NCBI RefSeq assembly: GCF_963678635.1
Contig: NC_087069.1
Coordinates: forward strand, 24,108,303 to 24,172,302
Length of the DNA stretch: 64,000 nt
From: Symsagittifera roscoffensis
Lineage: Eukaryota > Xenacoelomorpha > Acoela > Convolutidae
Reading direction: 5' to 3'
Below, in pieces: positions 45,301-49,068 of the stretch. Every line of letters begins with the position of its first letter. Position 1 is the stretch's first letter. A program made the translations under genes and the position numbers. Under the pieces are notes generated by a model, which saw nothing but the letters and a program-made list of their open reading frames with translations, was not told the DNA's origin and searched no databases.

Positions 45301-48153
45301 CCTGAAAAAAATCATCCTGGCCTTTATGAGGGTCTGAACTTTGTTCATCGACTCTTAATAACATCGCCAAACAGCCTTTTTACTTTAAAGAATCTTTTAC
45401 TATTATCCTTTTAATTAAACTATTAATAAAAGTTTACGCAGGCGAAGCTGCGCTTGGCAAACACTAGCTAGAACACGACAAAAAGCAGCTTCGGAGCTCT
45501 AAAAAGTGCAATAAGAATAAGCAAAAACAAGCCTTGAATTGTTAAAAATTCGGCGACATCTCGGACTCAAACCTAGGACCTACTGCGGCCTAGAAATTTT
45601 GAGTATCACGCACGCACTAACCTTTTAGCCTCGGACGCTGAATCCATCGCAAACACTAGCCATAAATAAAGCCAAGAACAGACGCTAAGAAATTTCCAAT
45701 GCTACAGATCGTGATAATAGCAAAAAGGCACACAAGTGAATACTTTTAATGAACAGTTTTAATTAAAGTTTAAATTTGTGATATCTGAAACTGAAGTATA
45801 TCTTGGAAACCGACAAACACGCTCCGTTTTTTGCTCGATTTGAACTTTTAAATTGAAGAGCGTGAATTGAGCTACTTAGGAAGCAAAATTAATATCTGCC
45901 ATAAAATAAAGTATTCAAGCAACCCGATTAGAAAAATCAGCAGAAATAAAACGTTTTTAGTACGTTATACGCTTAGTTCATATGCACCTAAGCAGATAGG
46001 TTATCATAAGCACGAGAAATTACCATAGACAGAAAACTTTGTCAGAAAACTATAAGATGTTCTAAACTCAAATAAATTAAGTGAATAAAAACCATTTAAA
46101 CTGCCTTGACTATTATTTGCAAATATAAAAACAGGCTGCAGTGAATGCGCTATAAGTCAGGGAATGGAACCATCTGTGACAAAAATCTGATTTTTTTTTC
46201 GGATAGATCTAATATTTGGGATATTTTAGGAAATAATCAAATGATATTTCAAAATGTTGTGTAATAGATTTTAAGAATTGTTACCCCTGCGACATTACCT
46301 TCTGCAATACAACTCTCGACTTAGTCTCATCAGTGAACGATCTCGGACTACAAATCAACATCACTTTGTCGTGGACCGAGCACATAAAGAAAAAGCTAAC
46401 TAAAGCAAATGCAACATTCTTCCTGATACGCCGCAGTATCAGTCATCTTCTCTCTCCGCAGGTGAAGCTCCACTTGTACAAAACACTTCTCATGCCTATC
46501 ATTTTATATGCTTCTCAATGCTGGTCTCCAAAGAAATCGGACTTGAAGCAACTAGAAACCTTCCAGAAGCGAGTTGTCAGATGGATGCTGCCTGACACAC
46601 CGTACCGTGACGCAATCAGTTCCCTTGGCATCTTACCCATTGTGTACACTGCCGTTTTAACTGACTTTCTCACTCTTTCAAAAATTGTCAGTGGACTATA
46701 TGACTGTGATCTCACCAGTTGTTACTCCTGCGCACCCAGTGGCTCACGACGCACAGCAACTCGTTTACTGTTTGATATCCCGATCATTAAGCTCGAGCGC
46801 CAGCGCAACAATTTTTGGTATAGAACGCCATGGAGAGCCAACAGAATAGCAAACGTTATCGACATCAGAACCTTCTCGCCTGACTTGAAGTATCGTCTAC
46901 TCAAACTCATGTGGTCGTTTTTCCACAGTCACTATGATGAACTCAGTCCATGTACCTGGACATTCTTGTGTTATTGCTCAAATTGCAGAGATCGACACAT
47001 TGACCTCTCGGGACTCAATTGACTTGATTTATCTACGGGACTAACAGTCCCCTCATTTACGTTGTAAATGTAAATCCAATACAATAATAATATGACTTAT
47101 AAATAAAAAAAATGCAACACTTATAGCTCATATTTTAATTTTAGAAAAAGTAAAATAGCAAGATCCATAAAACATATAAATAAAATAGTTAAAACTAACA
47201 ACTTATTTGGACAACGGAAATATTCTAATTATCTTTTAATTTTCTAATATTTTTTCCATAAGTACGATGTACTTATTTCGAAATAGAAAACGTTTTGCAT
47301 ACAGCAGAGAAAATTTCTAGATCAAAAAGAACACGGTGATACATATCTTCATATGATACATATTTTCTTAAAATTGTTTTAAGCTTTTGAAAATGTGGCC
47401 GCCAAAATAGAATTTCTGAAAATCGAAATAGGGTACGATGTACTTATTTCGAAATAGAAAACGTTTTGCATACAGCAGAAAAAAATTTCTAGATCAAAAC
47501 GAACACGGTGATACATATCTTCATATGATACATATTTTCTTAAAATTGTTTTAAGCTTTTGAAAATTTGGCCACCAAAGATGAATTTCTGAAAATCGAAA
47601 TAGGGGGGGGGGGGGGAGAGTTAACAAGATCCAGCCATACCAACGCTGTATAAATACATCGGCAAAATTTTATGAATAAATCAAGTCGATTTTAAAGCAT
47701 CCAGGAGTTGTCAATTGAAATCTACCCTCCTCGATTATAGCACAGATGGAATTGTCTATGTTGAATGTTTTTTGCACCCCTATGAGGGAGAGGGTTGCAC
47801 TCCTTAGAAGTGCAAAACATATTTTTGTTCTAATAACATTTATTGTGTCCGAGTATGATTCGCTCCGTATGTGGTGGTTCAATGTCAATCGTAATAAGAA
47901 ACCAATTCTTGACCAAACAAAACTTTGAACCCCGAAAAAAAGATGATTTTGTTGAATAGGATTAGCAAAGACCTGGATACGCGCTTAAAAAATTGTCTTT
48001 ACCTTCAATGCCATCAGGTTTAGTTTCACGATATGAGGCCTCCAAAACCGCGGATCTTATTTTCACTGAGACGTCTTTGTCGAACAGATCAATTGCAACA
48101 CAACACGAAAAGCACATCAAGACCCAAGCTGATGGACCTCCGTTTAAATTCAT
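6093..48153 (-). CDS. Integrin alpha subunit, complete, 16 exons
   Basis: Joined exons (given separately) total 3,330 nt and encode 1,109 residues, the usual integrin alpha size. Residues 1-24 form a signal peptide with a short hydrophobic core. About 55-580 form a seven-blade FG-GAP propeller, with cation loops of DxDxDG type in blades 5 to 7 (DLDGDGYDE, DADADGGED, DLDENEFKD). No von Willebrand A (I) domain is inserted between blades 2 and 3. Thigh and calf domains follow, with paired Cys. Residues 1,045-1,068 form one membrane helix; the 41-residue tail starts RRGFFTKRDP, a GFFKR-type motif with an extra Thr, and is acidic. As a family, such chains pair with an integrin beta subunit and bind extracellular ligands. 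All 15 junctions keep phase; 14 introns are GT-AG and one is GC-AG. Coding assignment is near certain; single splice sites could shift slightly, mainly at exon 2. Confidence 0.95.
6835..7385. repeat. Dispersed repeat family P, copy 1 (intron 15)
   Basis: Runs from CGATACGAGAGTAACGG to a GC-rich end GGGCTTCGCCCTGATACGAG. Inverted relatives lie at 18,345-18,800 and 19,640-19,990, sharing the CTCCGTTACT end, the TTTCGAATGATATTAAAAAA block, GTTAATAGCGCG and the GGGCGAAGCCCTG hairpin. No coding capacity; probably a non-autonomous DNA element. Confidence 0.7.
7690..7825 (-). CDS. Integrin alpha exon 15: membrane-proximal calf-2
   Basis: Acceptor TTTCTAG|GTGACG, donor CCCTCAG|GTCAGT (strong consensus), phases 0 to 1. 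It encodes VDEKAWTSLV and DLWFKTDYQV. The frame stays open past the donor but that extension lacks integrin features. Confidence 0.9.
7951..7987. repeat. Poly-C / poly-A tract in intron 14
   Basis: About 18 C, then TCC, then about 15 A on the plus strand. Simple-sequence tract; on the integrin transcript it reads as T-run then G-run, which could form a G-quadruplex. Confidence 0.9.
8271..8396 (-). CDS. Integrin alpha exon 14: calf-2 cysteine block
   Basis: 42 codons, phase 0 both ends; acceptor TTTTAG|CGCGAC, donor ATCAAA|GTAATC. It encodes KCSSSKCQIVKCTVKELG, the Cys-rich CxxxxCxxxxCxVxxL signature conserved in integrin alpha calf-2. Found by splice signals; no long ORF marks it. Confidence 0.9.
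8397..10380. other. Intron 13: several diverged copies of dispersed repeat family T
   Basis: Contains at least three partly overlapping copies of an AT-rich repeat of about 450 bp. A full copy (about 9,590-10,030) starts AAACATAGCCAATCGA, passes TTCTAGAACAACTTATGATT, GAGAAAACTGGA and TTTCGAAACTAGAAATC, and ends AGTCTTCACTACGTTCATTA. Relatives recur in most introns. I see no ORF or tRNA-like head in it. Confidence 0.7.
10381..10542 (-). CDS. Integrin alpha exon 13: calf-2 start
   Basis: 54 codons, phase 0 at both ends; acceptor GCTTCAG|TCGCAT, donor GTAGAG|GTGAGA. It encodes YTFSLENTKTSMIGETEV and TIYTPYSQDF, matching the start of calf-2 where membrane-proximal integrin beta strands begin. 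Confidence 0.88.
10846..11063 (-). CDS. Integrin alpha exon 12: calf-1
   Basis: Acceptor TGTTTCAG|AGGGAG, donor TTAAAT|GTGAGT, phases 1 to 0. It encodes a beta-sandwich segment with GEVISCFFV and LPLNYRLTW and an acidic linker GEGVEEDND. Confidence 0.88.
11200..13060. repeat. Family T copies in intron 11
   Basis: Repeated landmarks of family T (AACATAGCCAAC, GAGTCAATGAACGC, GAGAAAACTGGAT, GATAGTGGAGTTTGCC, GAGTCTTCACTACG) occur at about 11,260, 11,510-11,760, 12,478-12,740 and 12,795-13,030. Copies are diverged and nested, so unit edges are uncertain. Confidence 0.65.
13090..13700. repeat. Degenerate tandem repeat, about four units of 135-175 bp (intron 11)
   Basis: The block GATTGAAC occurs at about 13,194, 13,328, 13,497 and 13,670, each time followed within 50 bp by TAGTTTTCGAGAAA-like sequence and preceded by CAGGGGAACTTCCCACA-like sequence. 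Units are diverged, so this is an old satellite-like array. A related two-unit stretch is near 38,990-39,340. Confidence 0.65.
14054..14816 (-). CDS. Integrin alpha exon 11: end of propeller, thigh and start of calf-1
   Basis: The largest exon (763 nt). Acceptor GCTTAG|GACAAC, donor GATTTGC|GTAAGT, phases 0 to 1. It starts QAAYVFYSSTF, the last propeller strand, and continues into the thigh beta-sandwich, where HARCPSE and INFCQI hold the conserved first Cys pair. A large single exon for the thigh region differs from the small propeller exons. Confidence 0.92.
15108..15215 (-). CDS. Integrin alpha exon 10: propeller blade 7
   Basis: Exactly 36 codons, phase 0 at both ends; acceptor CTTTCAG|GAGTTC, donor GGAAAG|GTAAGT. 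It encodes KLFGFSVGSNAVDLDENEF and DFVVGDPGK, the seventh FG-GAP repeat, with the third cation loop. Confidence 0.93.
16021..16429. mobile_element. MITE with CAGTGGCG-type terminal inverted repeats (intron 9)
   Basis: The left end is CAGTAGCGTGCCGAGGGGGG and the right end, read in reverse, is CAGTGGCGCGCGCAGAAATT, so both ends are CAGTRGCGYGC followed by a G-rich run. About 409 bp with no ORF. AAT flanks both sides and may be a short target duplication. Non-autonomous DNA transposon; superfamily not settled. Confidence 0.7.
17775..18295. repeat. Inverted pair of family T segments (intron 9)
   Basis: A segment of about 110 bp at 17,775-17,875 (AAAATCTCCACTTCATTTAC, AAAACATAGCCAACGG, AATAAATGGACGG) recurs in reverse at 18,175-18,295. 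Together they form a foldback with a 300-bp loop that contains the CAAATTTGATTTTTCGCGG block of family T. Confidence 0.7.
18345..18800. repeat. Dispersed repeat family P, copy 2 (inverted relative to copy 1)
   Basis: Begins GACTGCTCGTATCAGGGCGA and runs through CATCCCCCCTCCCACACGCC, ATTTCGCTCCTTGTTACAAA and TCGAATGATATAAAAAAAA. It is the reverse complement of the 6.8-7.4 kb copy with many small changes. Confidence 0.75.
19640..19990. repeat. Dispersed repeat family P, copy 3 (partial)
   Basis: Starts AAAGTACAAAAGAATATATT and ends at ACACTCCGTTACTTTCGTTA; same orientation as copy 2, missing the GGGCGAAGCCCTG end. It keeps the ACGCGTTAATAGCGCG palindromic block that copy 2 has lost. Confidence 0.75.
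20600..20785. repeat. 94-bp tandem duplication (intron 9)
   Basis: Two units with AATAGTGATTA(C/T)TCGCA, CTTATAATATACTTT and GAGTCAATTATATGTTG, spaced 94 bp apart. Diverged by a handful of bases. Confidence 0.85.
21270..21410. repeat. Fragment of a GTCCGTCAGCCGAAAAT element (intron 9)
   Basis: Shares GGTCCGTCAGCCGAAAA and TTCAAAATAGTTCA with the element near 27.4 kb, followed by a G-rich and then C-rich stretch. Probably a truncated DNA element. Confidence 0.5.
21434..21816. repeat. Large inverted repeat: two arms of about 180 bp, 25-bp loop
   Basis: The left arm (about 21,434-21,611) starts AACGAGAAACTAACGTAGAA and its reverse complement ends the right arm (about 21,636-21,816). By eye the arms are more than 90 percent identical. 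Their inner halves match the end of family T. The right arm ends about 37 nt from the GC donor of integrin exon 9, so the hairpin would form at the start of intron 9. Confidence 0.9.
21854..21996 (-). CDS. Integrin alpha exon 9: blade 6, followed by a GC donor
   Basis: Acceptor TTTCAG|GTGGAG. It encodes GEDILITALNEK and GKVYLFSGRS. The frame joins exon 10 perfectly (phase 0) if it ends CTGCAG|GCAAGC, a GC-AG intron start with strong flanking match. The nearest in-phase GT site (AAA|GTGAAC, about 33 nt on) would add 11 residues, mostly Asn, Lys and Phe, and is less likely. Confidence 0.85.
22120..23117. repeat. Two family T copies in intron 8
   Basis: Copies at about 22,130-22,530 and 22,655-23,117, each with a CAACTTTTGATT or AATTTCACGAACAATTTA block, GAGAAAACTGG, TTGCGAAACTAGAAGTCGAT and an end like GAACTACGCTCATCGACTCT. 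Same strand in both. Confidence 0.7.
23324..23486 (-). CDS. Integrin alpha exon 8: blade 5 end and blade 6 start
   Basis: Acceptor TTACAG|GACGAT, donor CCGATG|GTAAGT, phases 0 to 1. It encodes CVTIYVYNQ and FGFKVALLGDADADG, so the blade 6 cation loop is split between exons 8 and 9. Confidence 0.93.
23768..24270. repeat. Family T copy (intron 7), nearly full length
   Basis: Starts AAAACATAGCCAATCAGAGA and ends TTTACTATGTTCATTACTCT. It closely follows the copy at 9,590-10,030, including CGCGCCATTTCCACGTTCGT and GTGCATTCATAAATGCATC. Useful as a reference copy for the family. Confidence 0.75.
24655..24856 (-). mobile_element. tRNA-headed SINE, copy 1 (intron 7)
   Basis: Reading on the minus strand: a tRNA-like head near 24,856-24,770 (GTGGCTGAGTGGTTGATGAG), with a CA-repeat replacing the anticodon region, then the body ending in the signature GTGTTTGCGAAGCGAAGC, and CCTCTGTG at the tail. 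Four more copies share this plan. No target duplication could be fixed. Confidence 0.75.
24881..24933. repeat. 27-bp direct duplication
   Basis: AAATACTAGTCACAATTAAA plus GCAGATT is repeated twice in a row, just right of a SINE head. Confidence 0.9.
25172..25253 (-). repeat. tRNA-like segment, second type (intron 7)
   Basis: On the minus strand GTCTGGAGGTAACGAATACG resembles an A-box region and GGTTCGAATCT a B box, about 45 nt apart. The acceptor stem does not close, so this is a tRNA-derived SINE head or relic, not a working tRNA gene. Confidence 0.45.
25610..25676 (-). repeat. tRNA-like segment, third type (intron 7)
   Basis: Minus strand reads TAGCTCACAAGGTAACGCGG and GGGTCTGACTACCGGCA at tRNA spacing. 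B box is poor. Likely a decayed SINE head. Confidence 0.4.
25985..26320. repeat. Family T copy (intron 7), internally deleted
   Basis: Starts AACATAGCCAACGAACATTT, ends AGTACTCACTACGTTCATTA. The middle block from GAAATC to the GTTCGATAGTGG motif is missing. Confidence 0.7.
26479..26663 (-). CDS. Integrin alpha exon 7: propeller blade 5 with cation loop
   Basis: Acceptor TTCTAG|GTCTGA, donor TACACG|GTGCAA (a weak donor), phases 1 to 0. It encodes FGTTIVGADLDGDGYDELL, a textbook FG-GAP repeat with a complete DxDxDGxxD loop. Confidence 0.9.
27129..27485. mobile_element. MITE with GGGCGGATT ends (intron 6)
   Basis: Left end AAAGGGCGGATTTTCAAAA; right end, reversed, AGGGGCGGATTCGACACC. About 350 bp, no ORF. 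It includes GGGGTCCGTCAGCCGAAAAT, seen again near 21.27 kb. Flanking target duplication is not clear. Confidence 0.55.
28008..28165. repeat. 77-bp tandem duplication, two units
   Basis: Unit reads CCTGTAAATTATTCTGAAAT and GGCACTGTTGTACTTCGGCG and GAACGCCCCCCTTCATT, repeated twice with one base change. A third copy with the same right flank (CACTCATTGACATTGCTTGC) is at 29,022-29,135, so the block moved as part of a larger element. Confidence 0.9.
28736..29135. mobile_element. Foldback element, GCCGAAGTACAACAGTGCCG arms
   Basis: GCCGAAGTACAACAGTGCCG occurs on the plus strand near 28,757 and in reverse near 29,070, flanked by related sequence, giving inverted ends around a 250-bp AT-rich centre. 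No ORF of its own. Related half-elements form the 28.0-kb duplication. Confidence 0.6.
29550..29749 (-). CDS. Integrin alpha exon 6: propeller blade 4
   Basis: Acceptor TTTTAAG|GCGG, chosen because it is the only AG that joins exon 5 in phase without a stop; donor CACAAG|GTAACA. It encodes LFYLCDAKAL, then YGYSVASVLIPG and LATGGPRAQG. The blade 4 loop lacks the cation-binding Asp set found in blades 5 to 7. Most of this exon is duplicated about 1.42 kb upstream in the transcript. Confidence 0.88.
29580..32412. repeat. 1,424-bp tandem duplication containing most of integrin exon 6
   Basis: The sequence from 29,580 to about 30,988 repeats from 31,004 to 32,412 with offset 1,424. I noticed only two base differences (near 30,355 and 30,391, against 31,779 and 31,815). 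The join carries a 15-16 bp partial repeat of GTCTTGTTGGTGCCC. Either a very recent duplication or an assembly duplication of two alleles. Confidence 0.95.
31004..31173 (-). pseudogene. Truncated second copy of integrin exon 6
   Basis: Same acceptor (TTTTAAG|GCGG) and reading frame as exon 6, but cut after the codons for GEKGTNKT. The last 30 or so coding bases and the GT donor are missing and the sequence runs into the duplication join. In the transcript it comes before the intact exon, so use of its acceptor would compete with the real one without a proper donor. Most likely skipped or non-coding. Confidence 0.85.
32427..32610 (-). mobile_element. tRNA-headed SINE, copy 2 (intron 5)
   Basis: Minus strand: GCGTCCGTGGCTGAGTGGTT (A-box region), an anticodon-like arm with GAGATTCATTTAATCTC, GGGTTCGAATCC (B box), then the body and a GCAGAGCGCAGC tail block. 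Inserted inside a family T copy that resumes with AAACTGGATCAATAGGT near 32,780. Confidence 0.8.
33998..34445. repeat. 224-bp tandem duplication (intron 5)
   Basis: TTTAAGTAATTAAAATAAGC begins each unit (33,999 and 34,223). The units differ at very few bases (CTCGCTCG against CTCGATCG; ACGGAAAG against ACAGAAAG), so the duplication is recent. Confidence 0.92.
34691..34880 (-). CDS. Integrin alpha exon 5: propeller blade 3
   Basis: Acceptor GATTTTAG|GTGGTC and donor GACCT|GTGAGT, phases 1 to 2. It encodes GQYAGL, MGFSSHM, LLFGAPMFKNQGGFVQI, the third FG-GAP repeat. Confidence 0.92.
36327..36402 (-). CDS. Integrin alpha exon 4: small exon leading to blade 3
   Basis: A 76-nt exon with acceptor TTTCAG|GAATTA and donor GGCGGAA|GTAAGT. 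It encodes the conserved stretch NACFQGSSYGG that precedes blade 3; its Cys pairs with one in exon 3 in typical integrins. It is too short for an ORF search and was found from splice sites and phase. Confidence 0.88.
36958..37036 (-). repeat. tRNA-like segment, fourth type (intron 3)
   Basis: Minus strand reads TTAGTTAGCGCATATAACTA, GAGGTAACGC and a perfect B box GGTTCGATTCC before GGCCATGG. The acceptor stem does not pair, so a SINE head or tRNA relic is more likely than a tRNA gene. Confidence 0.5.
37213..37380. mobile_element. Foldback MITE, copy 1 (intron 3)
   Basis: Arms of about 70 bp: left contains TATTTAGACAACTGCC-like sequence and TTAACCAATCAGAATCGAGA; right is its reverse complement ending GACCGCACTCCTTAGTTACC. 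Loop about 27 bp. No ORF. Confidence 0.85.
38541..38610 (-). repeat. tRNA-like segment, fifth type (intron 3)
   Basis: Minus strand GCGGCCATGGCGCAGATGCT resembles an acceptor plus D arm and GGGGTTGGAATACGGC a T arm. A decayed tRNA-derived head is likely; it lies directly next to the AGGCGAAGTTGCACTTC block shared with the SINE tails. Confidence 0.45.
39583..39820. mobile_element. Foldback MITE, copy 2 (intron 3)
   Basis: Same family as the 37.2-kb copy: TGTATTAACCAATCAGAATC on the left, GATTCTGATTGGTTAATA on the right, both ending in GTCTAAATACAGACCGCACT-like sequence. The loop holds an extra AT-rich stretch, and a TATTTAGAC block is doubled in the left arm. Confidence 0.85.
40305..40557 (-). 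CDS. Integrin alpha exon 3: propeller blade 2
   Basis: Acceptor TTGTAG|AGCGAT, donor AAAAAA|GTAAGA, entering in phase 2 and leaving in phase 0. It encodes HGMFGSSLLTVPSMPG and a Cys-containing loop. An I domain would normally be inserted after this blade; none is present. Confidence 0.88.
41184..41236. repeat. 17-bp repeat, three units
   Basis: CTGGATAAAATATTTC is repeated three times in a row with one final change. Confidence 0.9.
41359..41558 (-). mobile_element. tRNA-headed SINE, copy 3 (intron 2), best preserved
   Basis: Minus strand: GCGTCCGTGGCTGAGTGGTT, then an anticodon-like arm GAGAT-TCATATA-ATCTC (5-bp stem, 7-base loop), a variable region, and GAGTTCGAATCC as B box, about 85 nt in all, class II (Ser/Leu-like) layout. 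The body follows, ending GCGGAGCGCAGCTTCGCCTC. Sits in a family T copy at the same place as copy 2. RNA polymerase III boxes look usable. Confidence 0.85.
42230..42900. repeat. Degenerate tandem repeat, about four units of 165-180 bp (intron 2)
   Basis: ACAGGGTTGAGA-like blocks lie at about 42,373, 42,540 and 42,722 with a weaker one near 42,880. Each is preceded by CTGAGAGTACCCTG-like sequence and followed by ATATCTTGAAAACTACAAG-like sequence. An old satellite-like array. Confidence 0.7.
43893..44078 (-). mobile_element. tRNA-headed SINE, copy 4 (intron 2)
   Basis: Minus strand starts TTCCGTGGCTTAGTGGTTAG and keeps the body and the CAAGTGTTTGCGAAGAG tail. B box is damaged (GTTGGAATCTC), so this copy is probably silent. 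Confidence 0.75.
44521..44537. repeat. Short (TA)n run beside integrin exon 2
   Basis: An ATATATATATATATA run lies about 20 bp from the donor of exon 2. Confidence 0.85.
44554..44764 (-). CDS. Integrin alpha exon 2: propeller blade 1
   Basis: Acceptor ATTTAG|AAATAAC. The exon encodes the first FG-GAP repeat (NPQFGYDVAS, then PAVLVSAPG). The donor chosen is AATC|GTTAGT, the only site near the frame end that gives phase 2 with a near-consensus sequence; AC|GTCAAG nine bases earlier also keeps phase and would drop three residues. Confidence 0.85.
44840..45360. repeat. Family T copies (intron 1)
   Basis: A short 5' piece near 44,845 and a nearly full copy from about 44,938 (AAAACATAGCCAGCAGATAC) to 45,360 (GTTCATCGACTCTTAA). 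Confidence 0.7.
45434..45641 (-). mobile_element. tRNA-headed SINE, copy 5 (intron 1)
   Basis: Minus strand starts CAGCGTCCGAGGCTAAAAGG and ends GCCAAGCGCAGCTTCGCCTG. The A box is more diverged than in copies 2 and 3. Confidence 0.75.
46290..47100 (+). pseudogene. 5'-truncated non-LTR retrotransposon (LINE), reverse transcriptase C-terminus
   Basis: The open frame 46,333-47,022 encodes the part after the RT palm: VNDLGLQINITLSWTEHI, QVKLHLYKTLLMPIILYASQ, LETFQKRVVRWML, then a TRLLFDIPIIKLERQRNNFW tail and a Cys-containing end. This is the thumb and C-terminal region of Jockey/CR1-like LINE polymerases. The YxDD palm is missing, as expected of a 5'-truncated insert. A 3' tail with GGGACTAACAGTCCC hairpin and AATACAATAATAATA follows. 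It lies antisense to the integrin gene in intron 1 and has no intact polymerase. Confidence 0.85.
47262..47619. repeat. 171-bp tandem duplication ending in a G-run (intron 1)
   Basis: GTACGATGTACTTATTTCGA starts each unit (47,262 and 47,433). The units differ at about eight bases (GTGGCCGCC against TTGGCCACC). The second unit ends in about 14 G (47,604-47,618), the first in only three. Confidence 0.9.
48003..48153 (-). CDS. Integrin alpha exon 1: start codon and signal peptide
   Basis: ATG at 48,153-48,151 begins MNLNGGPSAWVLMCFSCCVA, with a short hydrophobic core suited to secretion. The donor is GAAG|GTAAAG, leaving phase 1. The residues after the signal (IDLFDKDVSVKIRSAVL) are not a textbook integrin N-terminus, so an extra upstream or alternative first exon is possible. 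Confidence 0.75.
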
Positions 48154-48560
48154 TTCACCTTAAAATTTGCCGATGAAGTTAAATTATTTTCGAGAGTACA
48201 TCAGAACGTCAAAAATAATCATTGATCAGGGCGGACTCTGATTATCTTAAATGTCAATGGTGTAGCAAGCAATTGCAATATTCTTGCACGTAGAGAGAGG
48301 GAATCATAAATTGAAATCATAAATGCTCAAAAGGTTGATACATATGTATTACAAAAAAAAACATAATTGGTTAAATAGGGTTTGATAAGTAAGTAATTAA
48401 ATTAAACCAAACGGAATTCACTCCAGCACGTTTTCTTGTGCCATTCGACCAGAATGTCGGCGAAACGAATTTTAAAATACGCTGAAAAGAATTTTTTTTG
48501 GTAGCCGAGTCATACGAAATAGTAATTCTGACGATTAATTTGATTTTTCGAAATGAACGA
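48154..48560 (-). promoter_or_regulatory. 5' flank of the integrin gene
   Basis: Between the integrin start codon and the Penelope-like element are about 400 AT-rich bases. I see no TATA box at a convincing place and no other gene. The promoter or an extra 5' UTR exon must lie here or further right, beyond the inserted element. Confidence 0.3.
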
Positions 48561-48561
48561 A

Positions 48562-48618
48562 TTTACAATATTTACAATATTTACACAAGATCTTTGATCG
48601 TTCTGTAAATATTGTAAA
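48562..48618. repeat. 15-bp inverted repeat with doubled left arm
   Basis: TTTACAATATTTACA at 48,562 and again at 48,571, with TGTAAATATTGTAAA at 48,604. It can form a 15-bp hairpin directly upstream of the decayed hammerhead-like core, at the left edge of the Penelope-like element. Confidence 0.85.
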
Positions 48619-48629
48619 AAAATTTAAAC

Positions 48630-48660
48630 CTAATGATGCACAAAATGTGCGAAAACTTTT
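48630..48660 (+). ncRNA. Decayed hammerhead-like core, left end of Penelope-like element
   Basis: CTAATGA, a stem GCAC-AAAAT-GTGC and GAAA follow in hammerhead order, matching the better motif at 50,328 in layout and flank (GCGAAAAC.TTTGAA). The invariant CUGA is CUAA here, so activity is unlikely. Its presence suggests repeated ends (pseudo-LTRs). Confidence 0.4.
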
Positions 48661-48714
48661 GAATTAGCATTTTAAATTTCTTGGAATTAGGAAGGGTCAG
48701 TTTGGATTGACATG

Positions 48715-48945
48715 CTCCGACGGAAGCTAAAGCTAGGTCCAAAAACGACTGTCTAGCGTCTAAACGCAGCTTCACATGCTTTTAACTGTCTCTACCAAGC
48801 CAGTTCTGTAACATTCGCCCGGAAGATACATATCGACGGAAAATAAAACTAAGTCCTAAGACGACTGGCTAACGTCTAAACAGAGCTTTACATGTTTTTA
48901 ACCGTCTCTACCAAGCCAGTACTTTCGGTGGTCTTTCTAACATCG
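48715..48945. repeat. 116-bp tandem duplication in the Penelope-like element
   Basis: Two diverged units share ACGACTG, CGTCTAAAC, GAGCTT.ACATG, TTTTAAC and GTCTCTACCAAGCCAGT. Position between the left hammerhead-like core and the coding part fits a leader or pseudo-LTR region. Confidence 0.8.
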
Positions 48946-49068
48946 GGTCGACAAAAAACGTTACTGCTTTCGGCTTCGGTCAAAACACTCAAATTAACTT
49001 AATTACATGCAGAAATAGTGAGCTCATGGCTGGGTCTCAGTATCCCCAGACCACGAGGTCACTCTTAA

